From Desmonostoc vinosum HA7617-LM4 (GTDB lineage: Bacteria; Cyanobacteriota; Cyanobacteriia; Cyanobacteriales; Nostocaceae): 64,000 nucleotides of DNA. The translations under genes and the position numbers were made by a program. How positions within the stretch are numbered: the stretch's first letter is position 1; every line of letters starts with the position of its first letter. The stretch covers positions 1-64,000 of the forward strand of contig JAHHHC010000031.1 in assembly GCA_019359515.1 (NCBI GenBank). Reading direction: 5' to 3'. Below the pieces are notes generated by a model that worked only from the letters and a program-made list of their open reading frames with translations, was not told where the DNA came from and did not search any database. Shown here piece after piece: positions 8,495 to 16,525 of the stretch.

Positions 8495-8530
8495 GTTATT
8501 TGTCCTTTGTAAGTACAAATGACAAGTAAC
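8495..8530. terminator. Long hairpin downstream of rpsR
   Basis: The arms 8495-8510 and 8515-8530 (GTTATTTGTC...GACAAGTAAC) pair with two mismatches around AAGT. There is no clear T tract, so it may attenuate or protect the rpmG-rpsR transcript rather than fully terminate it before the RNase gene. Confidence 0.5.
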
Positions 8531-8635
8531 GACCAAATAAAGTAAGTATGCAATTTAGATGTGTTTTAGCTTACCTAGACTCTCGACTTTAGATTAAACT
8601 ATTTAAACTGTTTATCATAATAGAGTGCGAGAGTT

Positions 8636-10696
8636 GTGGAGAAGGGGACGCTAGTTGAATTTAGGGTTCAAGGCGATCGCCGTCTGGGTGTGGTAGATCG
8701 TCCAGACGGTAAAACCCGCTGGTTTGTGGTAGATGAACGTGGTCAATCCCACAGCCTCGCGCCTCGGCAAATCACTTACACGGTTAACGGACAAACCTAC
8801 AAGCCGTCAGAGATTGCCTCTTTTTTGGAACAAGTTCAGCCTTATCTCGATCCATCAAGCTTAGAAGTAGCTTGGGAGTTATTGGTTGAGGATGGGGAAA
8901 CAGTTACCCCAAGCCAAATGGCAAATCTGCTGTTTTCAGAATCAGAGGCACCTTATTGTTACGCTGCCCATTGCTTGTTATCAGACGATAAACTCTATTT
9001 CAAGCAAAAAGGAGAAGCATACGAAACCCGAACCGCTGCTCAAGTAGCAGAACGTAAGCACCAAATCGAAGTAGAAGCGCTTAAAGCTAAGGGACAGCAA
9101 GAATTTTTAGCTCGCGTAGAACAGGCGCTCAAAGGTGAAGCAGTAGAATGGCAGCGCCACGATCGCCAGCGTCTAGAAGGATTGGAAAAATATGCAGCAC
9201 TAATTGCTGATACCGTGCGGACGGGAGTAACTTACGATACCCTATCTCGTGCTTATCCCCCTCCAGCATCAGTCTTGGAAACTATGACCATGCTAGGACG
9301 CCCCGCAACTCCCCAAGGAGCCTTTGCGCTTTTAGTAGACTTGGGTTGGTGGAGTCCTCATGAAAACTTGTTCCTGCGTCGTTCATCAATTCCGATTCAG
9401 TTCCCAAACAAGGTATTAGAAGTGGCGCAGCAGCGTTTGGATTTTCCACCGACTGACTTAGATACAAATCGCCTAGATTTGTCTTATCTCAAGGTCTACA
9501 CAATTGATGATGAAAGTACCACAGAAATTGATGATGGCCTGAGCTGGGAATTACTTGCCGATGGACGAGAACAATTGTGGGTGCATATTGCCGATCCTAC
9601 CCGTTGGTTAGTTCCAGAAGATGAACTTGACTTAGAAGCGAGAAAACGGGGGAGTACAGTTTACTTACCTACAGGGATGGTACCTATGTTCCCTGAAGTA
9701 TTAGCAACTGGGCCAATGAGTTTGGTACAGGGACAAATTTGTTGCGCTCTCAGTTTTGGGATAGTCTTAAATTCCACCGGAGCAGTAGAAGACTATAGCA
9801 TTCATCCCAGCTTTATCAAACCGACATACCGCCTCACCTACGAAGATGTCGATGAAATGCTGGAATTAGGTGTGCAAGCCGAACCAGAAATAGAAGCGAT
9901 CGCCACCTGGGCACAGCGGCGCAAAACTTGGCGATATGCTCAAGGAGCAATCAGCATCAACATGCCCGAAGCCACGATCAAAGTCAAAGGTGACGAGATT
10001 AACATCGATATTTTAGATGACTCACCTTCGCGGCAGCTAGTAGCAGAAATGATGATTTTAGCTGGTGAAGTCGCAGCTCGCTACGGTCAGACACACAACA
10101 TACCCCTGCCTTTTCGCGGTCAACCGCAGCCAGAATTACCTCCAGATGAAGAACTACTCCAGCTACCAGCCGGATTCGTTCGTGCCTGTGCCATGCGGCG
10201 TTGTATGCCCAAGAGTGAGATGAGCATCACACCTTTGCGTCATGCTGGTTTAGGTTTAAATACTTATACTCAAGCAACTTCGCCCATCCGCCGTTACAGC
10301 GACTTGCTGACTCACTTTCAACTGAAAGCTCATTTGCGCGGTGAAGTTCTGCCATTTTCCGCAGAACAACTCAAAGAAGTGATGATGACTGTCAGCACCA
10401 TTACCCAAGAGGTAATCATGGTAGAACGGCAAACCAACAGATATTGGGCATTAGAGTATCTGCGTCGTCATCCAGAACAAGTTTGGCACGTCACAGTATT
10501 GATGTGGTTACGAGAAGATAGCAACTTGGCGCTCATTCTTTTAGAAGATTTGGGCTTACAGTTGCCCATGTCTTTTAGACGTTCTATCGGATTAGGTGAA
10601 CAGCTATTAGTGAAAGTTAGCCACGCTGATCCTCAAAAAGATTTGATTCAATTTCAGGAAATAGTTTATCAAGAAGCTCAGTCAGCAGTGAATTAA
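8636..10696 (+). CDS. RNase II/RNase R family 3'-5' exoribonuclease
   Basis: 686 residues with a GTG start at 8636. An N-terminal beta domain (VEFRVQGDRRLGVVDRPDGK) leads to a central RNB domain showing TEIDDGLSWE and WVHIADPTRWL, the acidic magnesium-binding cluster, then YSDLLTHFQL further on, with the RRY of SPIRRYSDL. The C terminus (WHVTVLMW to LIQFQEIVY) resembles an S1 RNA-binding domain. It degrades RNA processively from the 3' end. Position directly downstream of rpmG-rpsR is conserved in cyanobacteria. Whether it should be called RNase II or RNase R is not settled by sequence, so no symbol is given. Confidence 0.93.
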   Translation: MEKGTLVEFRVQGDRRLGVVDRPDGKTRWFVVDERGQSHSLAPRQITYTVNGQTYKPSEIASFLEQVQPYLDPSSLEVAWELLVEDGETVTPSQMANLLFSESEAPYCYAAHCLLSDDKLYFKQKGEAYETRTAAQVAERKHQIEVEALKAKGQQEFLARVEQALKGEAVEWQRHDRQRLEGLEKYAALIADTVRTGVTYDTLSRAYPPPASVLETMTMLGRPATPQGAFALLVDLGWWSPHENLFLRRSSIPIQFPNKVLEVAQQRLDFPPTDLDTNRLDLSYLKVYTIDDESTTEIDDGLSWELLADGREQLWVHIADPTRWLVPEDELDLEARKRGSTVYLPTGMVPMFPEVLATGPMSLVQGQICCALSFGIVLNSTGAVEDYSIHPSFIKPTYRLTYEDVDEMLELGVQAEPEIEAIATWAQRRKTWRYAQGAISINMPEATIKVKGDEINIDILDDSPSRQLVAEMMILAGEVAARYGQTHNIPLPFRGQPQPELPPDEELLQLPAGFVRACAMRRCMPKSEMSITPLRHAGLGLNTYTQATSPIRRYSDLLTHFQLKAHLRGEVLPFSAEQLKEVMMTVSTITQEVIMVERQTNRYWALEYLRRHPEQVWHVTVLMWLREDSNLALILLEDLGLQLPMSFRRSIGLGEQLLVKVSHADPQKDLIQFQEIVYQEAQSAVN

Positions 10697-10743
10697 TTTC
10701 AGTAGTGCGAGTATTACCCCATAGTTAAAACTAGGCGATTAAC

Positions 10744-11619
10744 TTAATCTTTAATGGCATCTTTTTGTTGCTGCTTTTGTTTGTAACGCAAAGCTATACC
10801 AATGCCAGCAGCTGTCAATGAACCCATGATAGTCAGCGGTTCGGGAACAGGTTCAGAATCCGATAGAGGTGTGAGGAGATAGGCATGATATTGACCATTT
10901 AATATCCCCATACCCACAATTTGCCCTTTATTATTTATATCTGCTGCATCCTCTAGTTCCCAACCCGAATTATTAACTATTAAATTATTCAGATCTTTTA
11001 ATTGACCATCCCACAAAAAAGCATGGCGCCCTCCAGTTAGAAGAGAATTTTCAGAAATACTTGAGTAACCAACGACTTGACCTAAGTCATTAATAGCTGT
11101 AGCTATACTATAAGTATTTTGATTCTCACCAAGAATTCCTAAACCCAATACCTCACCATCAGACCACAATACAGCTTTATCATCTGAAAATCCAACCACC
11201 TGACCTTTGTTATTAATATCACTACCAGCACTCTCCAATGACTCATTAAGTGCAGGGAGTTCGATTACTTGATCTGAAGTTAATACAACAGCATGATACT
11301 CATAAATAGGGGATTTAATAAGAGCAAAAGAAGTACCAACAATTTGACCGAGATTGTTAATTTCTGAAGGGGAAAAAGATGGGTTTTTAGGAGAATTCAA
11401 ACCTGTTTTGATCCCGTCTTTCCACAACCAACCTAAATATTGCTCTTCACCTAACGAGTTGGTAGTGATTGCAACACCAACTACCTGACCTAAATCGTTA
11501 ATTGCCTGTGCCCTGTTGAAATTAGTGATACCGTTAAAGGAGCCTAAATCAGTAACCGTATTTTGATTACCTAAAAGAGGATGATATTGTCCATTTAAGT
11601 CTATCCGACCACCTACCAT
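10744..11619 (-). CDS. HAF-repeat PEP-CTERM protein, probably 5'-truncated
   Basis: 291 residues from the ATG at 11619, composed of HAF-type repeats (AINDLGQVVG, EINNLGQIVG, DINNKGQVVG, DINNKGQIVG) and a C-terminal PEP-CTERM sorting signal: VPEPLTIMG, a hydrophobic helix, then RYKQKQQQK. Such proteins are exported and processed by an exosortase at the envelope. The ATG is probably not the true start: the frame stays open upstream to 11733 and continues a repeat unit (DINNSGQ just before the Met), but it offers no ATG, GTG or TTG and no clear signal peptide before a stop at 11734-11736. The gene therefore looks broken at its 5' end. Confidence 0.75.
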   Translation of the reverse strand: MVGGRIDLNGQYHPLLGNQNTVTDLGSFNGITNFNRAQAINDLGQVVGVAITTNSLGEEQYLGWLWKDGIKTGLNSPKNPSFSPSEINNLGQIVGTSFALIKSPIYEYHAVVLTSDQVIELPALNESLESAGSDINNKGQVVGFSDDKAVLWSDGEVLGLGILGENQNTYSIATAINDLGQVVGYSSISENSLLTGGRHAFLWDGQLKDLNNLIVNNSGWELEDAADINNKGQIVGMGILNGQYHAYLLTPLSDSEPVPEPLTIMGSLTAAGIGIALRYKQKQQQKDAIKD

Positions 11620-11881
11620 CTGACCACTATTATTAATATCACTGACAAAACCCCTATAGGCAAATAGTTCAGATTTTTTTGGTAAATTTTGTACTGAGAT
11701 AAACCAAATTACTAATTCTAAAATTTTGGACTTTTAGAAACGGATCAGCGCAAGTTTATTTGACGATCGCACCTAGCCGTAACCTTGACAAATATAGCGG
11801 ATATGCGATCGCCAGTCATCATCTCAGTATGCAACTGTGAACCAAAAGCTGTACGCTAGAGGCTAGAACTGCCAAAAGACT

Positions 11882-12442
11882 ATGACACATGCAGAAATCA
11901 CAGCAACACTGACAGAACTATTTGGTACAACAGTACAAGCGATCGCTCCTGAAGCGTGGCAAGTGGACACTCCGACTTTTCGGTTGTTAGTGCTGCTTTC
12001 CGAAGATAATAGCTGGTTACGTATTTTACTGCCGATTGTGCCAATACAAGAAGCCCAATCATATTTACCAGAGTTCCTAGAAGCCAACTTTGATGACACT
12101 CAAGAGGTACGCTACGCTTTGTATGAAGGAGTAATTTGGGGAGTATTTCAACATAACAGTACTACCTTAACGCCGGAAGATTTTTCTAGTGCGATCAATC
12201 GATTAATCTCTCTGCATGAAGCTGGGTTAGATGAAGTTTTTAATAAACTAATTGAAAGCCGTATTCGACAGATTATTCAAGCAGCAAAACAGCAAGGACA
12301 ATCCCTACAAGCTACCATGCAAAATCTAGAACGGTTTTATGCAGAGGGGTTAATGGGTGAAATTGACCAAACAACAGAAGCACGGGAACAAGTACTAGCT
12401 GCTTGGCAGCGTCAGTTAAAACGCTTATGGAATGAGTCGTAA
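11882..12442 (+). CDS. Conserved hypothetical protein, possible chaperone-like fold
   Basis: 186 residues, soluble, no signal. The first 110 residues alternate strands and helices (FRLLVLLSEDNSWLRILLPI, then EVRYALYEGVIWGVFQHN), reminiscent of YbjN or type III chaperone-like domains. The C-terminal part is strongly helical and Gln-rich (IIQAAKQQGQSLQATMQNLE) and likely a coiled coil. I do not recognise the family with confidence and assign no function. The start follows a 260-bp gap that separates it from the divergent HAF gene; a TAATTCG repeat begins right at its stop. Confidence 0.7.
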   Translation: MTHAEITATLTELFGTTVQAIAPEAWQVDTPTFRLLVLLSEDNSWLRILLPIVPIQEAQSYLPEFLEANFDDTQEVRYALYEGVIWGVFQHNSTTLTPEDFSSAINRLISLHEAGLDEVFNKLIESRIRQIIQAAKQQGQSLQATMQNLERFYAEGLMGEIDQTTEAREQVLAAWQRQLKRLWNES

Positions 12443-12466
12443 TTCGTAATTCGTAATTCGTAATTG
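12442..12466. repeat. STRR, tandem TAATTCG heptamers
   Basis: About three and a half copies of TAATTCG follow the stop codon of the upstream gene. The same heptamer occurs near 54366, 46155, 25350 and 27285. Tandem heptamers of this kind are characteristic of filamentous cyanobacteria. Confidence 0.8.
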
Positions 12467-12510
12467 GAAATAGCAAGAGATTTTCATTAGTTGTTTTGAA
12501 TTTTTTTAAT

Positions 12511-12915
12511 ATGGATATCATTAAAATCCTCAAAGAGGACTATCAAAGATTTCCTATCAACCAAACTTATAGTATCTACGCTCCAGATGTCTATTTTCAA
12601 GACCCATTAAATAAGTTTCGTGGCGTTGAACGCTATAAACAAATGATTGGTTTTATCCAGACTTGGTTTATCGAACCCAAGATGGATTTACACAACATTC
12701 AACGCTTGCAAGACACAATTAAAACAGAGTGGACACTTAGTTGGAATACTCCCGTGCCTTGGAAACCACGTATCTCTATCCCCGGCTGGAGTGAATTAGG
12801 TCTCAACTCAGAGAATTTAATTATCTCTCACATTGATTACTGGAATTGTTCGCGTTTAGACGTGCTAAAACAACATTTCTCTTCCTCAAATAATTACAGT
12901 AGGGAACAGGGGTAA
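12511..12915 (+). CDS. DUF2358 domain protein
   Basis: 134 residues from the ATG at 12511; a TTG five codons earlier is a poor alternative. The sequence DIIKILKEDYQRFPINQTY, YFQDPLNKFRGVERYKQMI and the C-terminal HIDYWNCSRLDVLKQHF match the DUF2358 pattern, a SnoaL/NTF2-like alpha+beta fold found in cyanobacteria and chloroplasts. Function is unknown. It is probably a single-gene unit, with STRRs upstream and a repeat-rich spacer downstream. Confidence 0.8.
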   Translation: MDIIKILKEDYQRFPINQTYSIYAPDVYFQDPLNKFRGVERYKQMIGFIQTWFIEPKMDLHNIQRLQDTIKTEWTLSWNTPVPWKPRISIPGWSELGLNSENLIISHIDYWNCSRLDVLKQHFSSSNNYSREQG

Positions 12916-13577
12916 GGTGTAGTAGAAATCTTTTCCGTTACATAAAGCCTACCCAAAGTTACCCATTGCTGGAAATATCTACTCTGGGCTTCGTTTATTT
13001 CCTGCTTCATTCTGGTAGTGTCGGCACTATCCAGTCCACAGGCTAACTTAGTTGCAGTTCTCAACCCTGCTTTTGGGTTAAACATACCGGATGAAAACAC
13101 ATTTTTTTGCCCCTACACCCACGCCCATTGCAGGCTTGATCATGACCAAGAAGACGCGGAGACAGGGGGAAGGGGAGACGCGGAGCGCGACCCTTCTTAA
13201 GATCGAAGCACTGATCACAAGCCCCCGACTTTAGTCGTGGAGACAAAAAATCGATTCCTTACTTGAATCCCCTAGCTGTCTTCTATGGGGTCTCCCCGCG
13301 TCTTTGCGTCAGAACGTCTCCGTGCCTTCTTCAACAATAGGGTATGAACTACCTGCTCGGAACTTCCAAACTCGTGATAGACTGTCGCATGACTACAACC
13401 CCAGCCGCTTTTATTTCTTCCCCTGCCCCGCTGACTGAGTGTACCCTTCTCCTTTGGAGAGGGATATTGCTACGCGTAGCGTCTTTGACAAGAGAAGTCG
13501 AAGTGCTGCTCACTGCTGATTTTGGTCAACTTCGTGGTTAAAATTAACTACTTAGCTCGTATTTAGGAAAATTTTTT
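12916..13577. other. Repeat-rich spacer with a possible decayed IS605-type remnant
   Basis: No intact gene is visible in 660 bp. On the minus strand 12900-13090 reads GLRTATKLACGLDS and then MKQEIN, resembling the tail that follows the zinc ribbon in many cyanobacterial TnpB proteins. At 13221-13243 an imperfect hairpin (CCCCCGACT-TTAG-TCGTGG) resembles IS605-type ends. The rest is G-rich or C-rich low-complexity sequence and the repeat at 13469-13509. This reading is tentative. Confidence 0.35.
13469..13509. repeat. 41-nt dispersed repeat, copy 1 of 2 identical copies
   Basis: The block starts GCTACGCGTAGCGTCTTTGA and ends AAGTCGAAGTGCTGC. It is identical, base for base, to 53414-53454, 40 kb away. 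Both copies are preceded by related sequence (CTGAGTGTACCC here, CTGAGCGTACCC there). The leading GCTACGCGTAGC is a 12-nt perfect palindrome. Confidence 0.85.
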
Positions 13578-14111
13578 ATGGCTATTTTAGATTCCAAAGG
13601 TCGCTTGTTCGGTAAAATCAACCTCCTCGATTTAGGTGCTGGACTGGTAATTTTGCTAGTTATATTTGGCATCTTTGTCTTCCCTGGAACTTCCGGTTCA
13701 GTCGCCCAAATTGGGGTAAAAACAGTACCAATGGAGGTAGATTTAGTTGTTCGTGGTTTGAATGTCCGCGATCCGGAAAAATTATTAAACAATGAATTAA
13801 AGAAAGGCCAAAAAACTAATGTGATTGTCCGCGGTCAACCATACGGACAGATTGAAATTAAATCTATTCAAACGCTACCCAGAAAAGTAAACGTTTTTCA
13901 ACCCGATGGTACTGTTAAAGAGTTGCCAGATCCAAAAACTAATAATTTTAGTACAGATATGATTTTAACTCTAGATGGTAAAGCTCAAGTGACGGCAAAT
14001 GGCCCTGTTTTGGGTAACAATAAAGTGAAAATTGGAATGCCTTTTGAGTTGGAAGGCTTTAATTACAACTTTAATGCTTCTGTTATTGATATTAGATTGA
14101 AAGACAAATAG
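13578..14111 (+). CDS. DUF4330 domain membrane-anchored protein
   Basis: 177 residues starting MAILDSKGRLFGKINLLDLG, the hallmark of DUF4330 proteins. One transmembrane helix (GLVILLVIFGIFVFPG) follows directly. The rest is a periplasmic beta-rich domain with GLNVRDPEKLL and VRGQPYGQIEIKSI. Found across cyanobacteria, function unknown; the topology suggests an envelope role. The start has only AGGAAAATTTTTT ahead of it, a weak ribosome site. Confidence 0.82.
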   Translation: MAILDSKGRLFGKINLLDLGAGLVILLVIFGIFVFPGTSGSVAQIGVKTVPMEVDLVVRGLNVRDPEKLLNNELKKGQKTNVIVRGQPYGQIEIKSIQTLPRKVNVFQPDGTVKELPDPKTNNFSTDMILTLDGKAQVTANGPVLGNNKVKIGMPFELEGFNYNFNASVIDIRLKDK

Positions 14112-14134
14112 GGGAATGGGGAAAACTTCACCAC

Positions 14135-14178
14135 GGGGCGTAAAGCCTACGGTATAGCTTCGCTTAGAGCGTAGCCCA
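14135..14178. repeat. Dispersed palindromic repeat (copy 2, short)
   Basis: Contains GCGTAAAGCCTACGGTATAG followed by CTTCGCTTAGAGCGTAGCC, the same core as at 1549-1640 with single-base differences, but without the TAATTCG borders. Confidence 0.7.
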
Positions 14179-14249
14179 AGCCGGGTTTTTAACCTTTACC
14201 TTTTTTCTTAAACCTGCCCCTACCTGGACTGTTCTTAAAACCAACGCGC

Positions 14250-15071
14250 CTAACCTTTTATCTCTAAACTTTGAGCGATCGCCACGCTACTATCTAAGAA
14301 CTTGTTGGCTTTGAGAATTTTATAGAGATAAATATCTTTCTCTAGTAAGCAGGCGTGTCCGCTGTGGGGCAATATCACTACCTGGGCATTGGGTAGAATG
14401 TTTGCTATCCGCTGGACTTCGGTTATGGAGGGTAAAAGCCGATCGCTACCACCAGCAATCAGCAAAACTGGTTGAGTCAAGCGACGCAACTGTTGTTCAG
14501 TCACATCAAACTCTCTTAACAAAGCCAATCGCCAGAGAACAGTGGCAGCTGGTACAGAACGCATGGTTTTTAATAGTTCATGGCGATCGCTTCTAGAGAT
14601 GCGTGGTAAAGATGCAATGAATGGCAATAATCCCAAGGCTGAGACATCATATAAGCATTCTGGTACCAAATAAGTTAATAGAGATGCCCAATTTAACCAA
14701 GGACGCAGATGAAAAGCCGAAGCTGGGTTAATGAGGATAATTCGTTGAAATAATTGCGGCGCTTGAGTTGCCACTTTCATCGCCAAGCAAGCCCCAAAGG
14801 ACTCACCACATAAATAAATTGTTCTTTGAGAACTTTTTTCTAATTCGGTATGAATTAAATCTAAAACATTTTTTGTTAGCACGTTCCAGGAGGTGAGGTC
14901 TTTGCGTGGTATTGCTAAACAGCGGACATCAAAGCCAACTTCTAGTCCAGCAGTTTGCGATCGCAATAGTTGACCTGTTCCATCCATTCCTGGCAAATAT
15001 ACAAACAGCGGATACTCTGGTTGTACTCGTTTAGGAGTAAGGAAACACGGGTTTAGCTCAACTTCTGGCAT
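14250..15071 (-). CDS. Alpha/beta hydrolase related to the N-terminal domain of plant phytyl ester synthases
   Basis: 273 residues. The start YPLFVYLPGMDGTGQLL, the following FDVRCLAIPRKDLTSW and the nucleophile elbow YLCGESFGACLA (Ser) match the alpha/beta-hydrolase half of chloroplast PES/DGAT-type esterases, as I know that family. The acid is likely Asp in GGSDRLLPS and the base His in HSGHACLLE, so the triad is complete. The acyltransferase at 15331 lies upstream on the same strand, about 260 bp away. In plants both activities sit on one polypeptide, so an ester-lipid role in thylakoids (phytyl, glycerol or quinol esters) is a reasonable inference, not proof. Confidence 0.8.
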   Translation of the reverse strand: MPEVELNPCFLTPKRVQPEYPLFVYLPGMDGTGQLLRSQTAGLEVGFDVRCLAIPRKDLTSWNVLTKNVLDLIHTELEKSSQRTIYLCGESFGACLAMKVATQAPQLFQRIILINPASAFHLRPWLNWASLLTYLVPECLYDVSALGLLPFIASLPRISRSDRHELLKTMRSVPAATVLWRLALLREFDVTEQQLRRLTQPVLLIAGGSDRLLPSITEVQRIANILPNAQVVILPHSGHACLLEKDIYLYKILKANKFLDSSVAIAQSLEIKG

Positions 15072-15330
15072 TGTAAAATTTAAATTTTCTTATTGATGTT
15101 ATAAACTTTCCTGAATGTAAATCCCATACTTTTACGTTTTAGATCACACGAGGATGAAAGCGCAACAAGCAAGGAAATATCTGATAGAATCATAACGTGA
15201 GTAGTGATAACCACGTTAAAAATAGCTAAAATTGCCAACGATTGTTGACTTGAAATCAAGCAATACAGCAATCAAATCTTTCAAGACAAAAACTCAGCCA
15301 AAGCGGGCTTTGATTTCATGTCAAAAGCTT

Positions 15331-16056
15331 TTAGTAACAGCCTTGATGCAATAAATTACTAATTTCATTGTGACAATGTTCCATTAGTTCAGTTACAACA
15401 ATTTTGGCTTGTTTACCATGATATTGTTTTTGATGTTGGGGCGTAATCCAGTAGGGATTGCCGATTAATACGGCAACCCGACGATAAATTACTAGGGGAT
15501 GCCAACCAGATTGATTAAATAAAGGTTCTGACGGGTCAAATAAACTCAAAATTCGTAATGGAAAACCAGGTGTGTTCATTTCTTCTAAAGAGGCGATCGC
15601 GATCGGCAAAACTGCTAAATCCTTCACATTAGCTCGCAATGCTAGGTGAGCAAATCCTCGCTGAAACTCGCCTAAGCAATTTGGCTGAGTAAATTTTACC
15701 ATCGGTTCAGTTCCTTCAGGAAATACTCCTACCATCTGCTTCGACTGCAATAGTCGCTGAGATTGCATGAAAAAGCTTTGCTGGCGATTTTGGGTTTCCT
15801 CCAAGGGAAAACACCCTAATTGACCTGTGACAATCTCTCGCATGATTGGTACTTGTCCCATGTAGTGATGGCAAGCAAACCGAATCGGGCTTGATAGCGC
15901 CTCCATTAAAATTAAGGCGTCCATAAAGCTGCGATGATTGCTGACTACCAAAACGCTCGCATCCCGAGGAATACGATCCTCATAATAGCGAAACATTTGT
16001 GTTGAGAGTCCCGCTAAAAACCAGTGAGAAATCTCTAAAGAGCTATTTAGACTCAT
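15331..16056 (-). CDS. PlsC-type acyltransferase (1-acylglycerol-3-phosphate acyltransferase-like)
   Basis: 241 residues. The catalytic H-x4-D box is SNHRSFMDA near residue 38, and the phosphate-binding block is VFPEGTEP near residue 115. Other typical elements are ACHHYMGQVPIMREI and RGFAHLALRA. It should transfer an acyl group to a lysophospholipid or related alcohol at the membrane. Because a phytyl-ester-synthase-like hydrolase follows downstream, the acceptor may not be ordinary lysophosphatidate. The spacing of about 260 bp leaves cotranscription open. Confidence 0.82.
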   Translation of the reverse strand: MSLNSSLEISHWFLAGLSTQMFRYYEDRIPRDASVLVVSNHRSFMDALILMEALSSPIRFACHHYMGQVPIMREIVTGQLGCFPLEETQNRQQSFFMQSQRLLQSKQMVGVFPEGTEPMVKFTQPNCLGEFQRGFAHLALRANVKDLAVLPIAIASLEEMNTPGFPLRILSLFDPSEPLFNQSGWHPLVIYRRVAVLIGNPYWITPQHQKQYHGKQAKIVVTELMEHCHNEISNLLHQGCY

Positions 16057-16525
16057 ACCTAATTAAATATATTTTTAGGAAAATAACGTAGCTTATCTTG
16101 ACTTAATTTTTACATTTCTTTACCAATACTACGACCGTCTTAAGATAGAAATGTCTAAACCATAGAGCAGATCAAGCAATTCAAAATTAAAAGAGGAGGA
16201 AATTATAGTTCCATTAAGCACCTTGGCAAGCTACTATCAACATTATTCGGTAACACCAAAGCTGATATTTTCCGACTTATGGATGATGTATTTGCCATTA
16301 GAAGATGTGCTATAAAAAGCCTTCAAAGGAATTATTATTCACTAGTTTTCGTTTTTTATGCATAAAATAGCTGGTTTTATACATATCACGAAAAAATCCT
16401 TTACCATAGAAATTTGCTAATATTAAGATGCTGTTTGAAAAAATAGGAGTAATGTTATATAATTACGTGGTTTTTCCAACATAAGTAAATTAAAAAACGT
16501 TTTAATAATTTGTTTTTTATTGTCG
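16057..16525. other. Intergenic region, AT-rich, upstream of metG
   Basis: No recognisable gene. A strong ribosome-binding-like run AGAGGAGGAAA occurs at 16191-16201, yet no start codon follows within 15 nt; the frame 16159-16362 is open for 68 codons but lacks a normal start. This region probably carries the metG promoter and that of the divergent acyltransferase. Confidence 0.4.

Noticed and set aside
13344-13541. Open frame of 65 codons on the plus strand
   Set aside because: It runs through the 41-nt dispersed repeat and low-complexity sequence, and its translation has no protein-like pattern.
16159-16362. Open stretch of about 68 codons behind a strong AGAGGAGG motif upstream of metG
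   Set aside because: It has no ATG, GTG or TTG start and no recognisable family. Part of the translation looks protein-like (STLFGNTKADIFRLMDD), so it might be a relic, but it cannot be supported as a gene.
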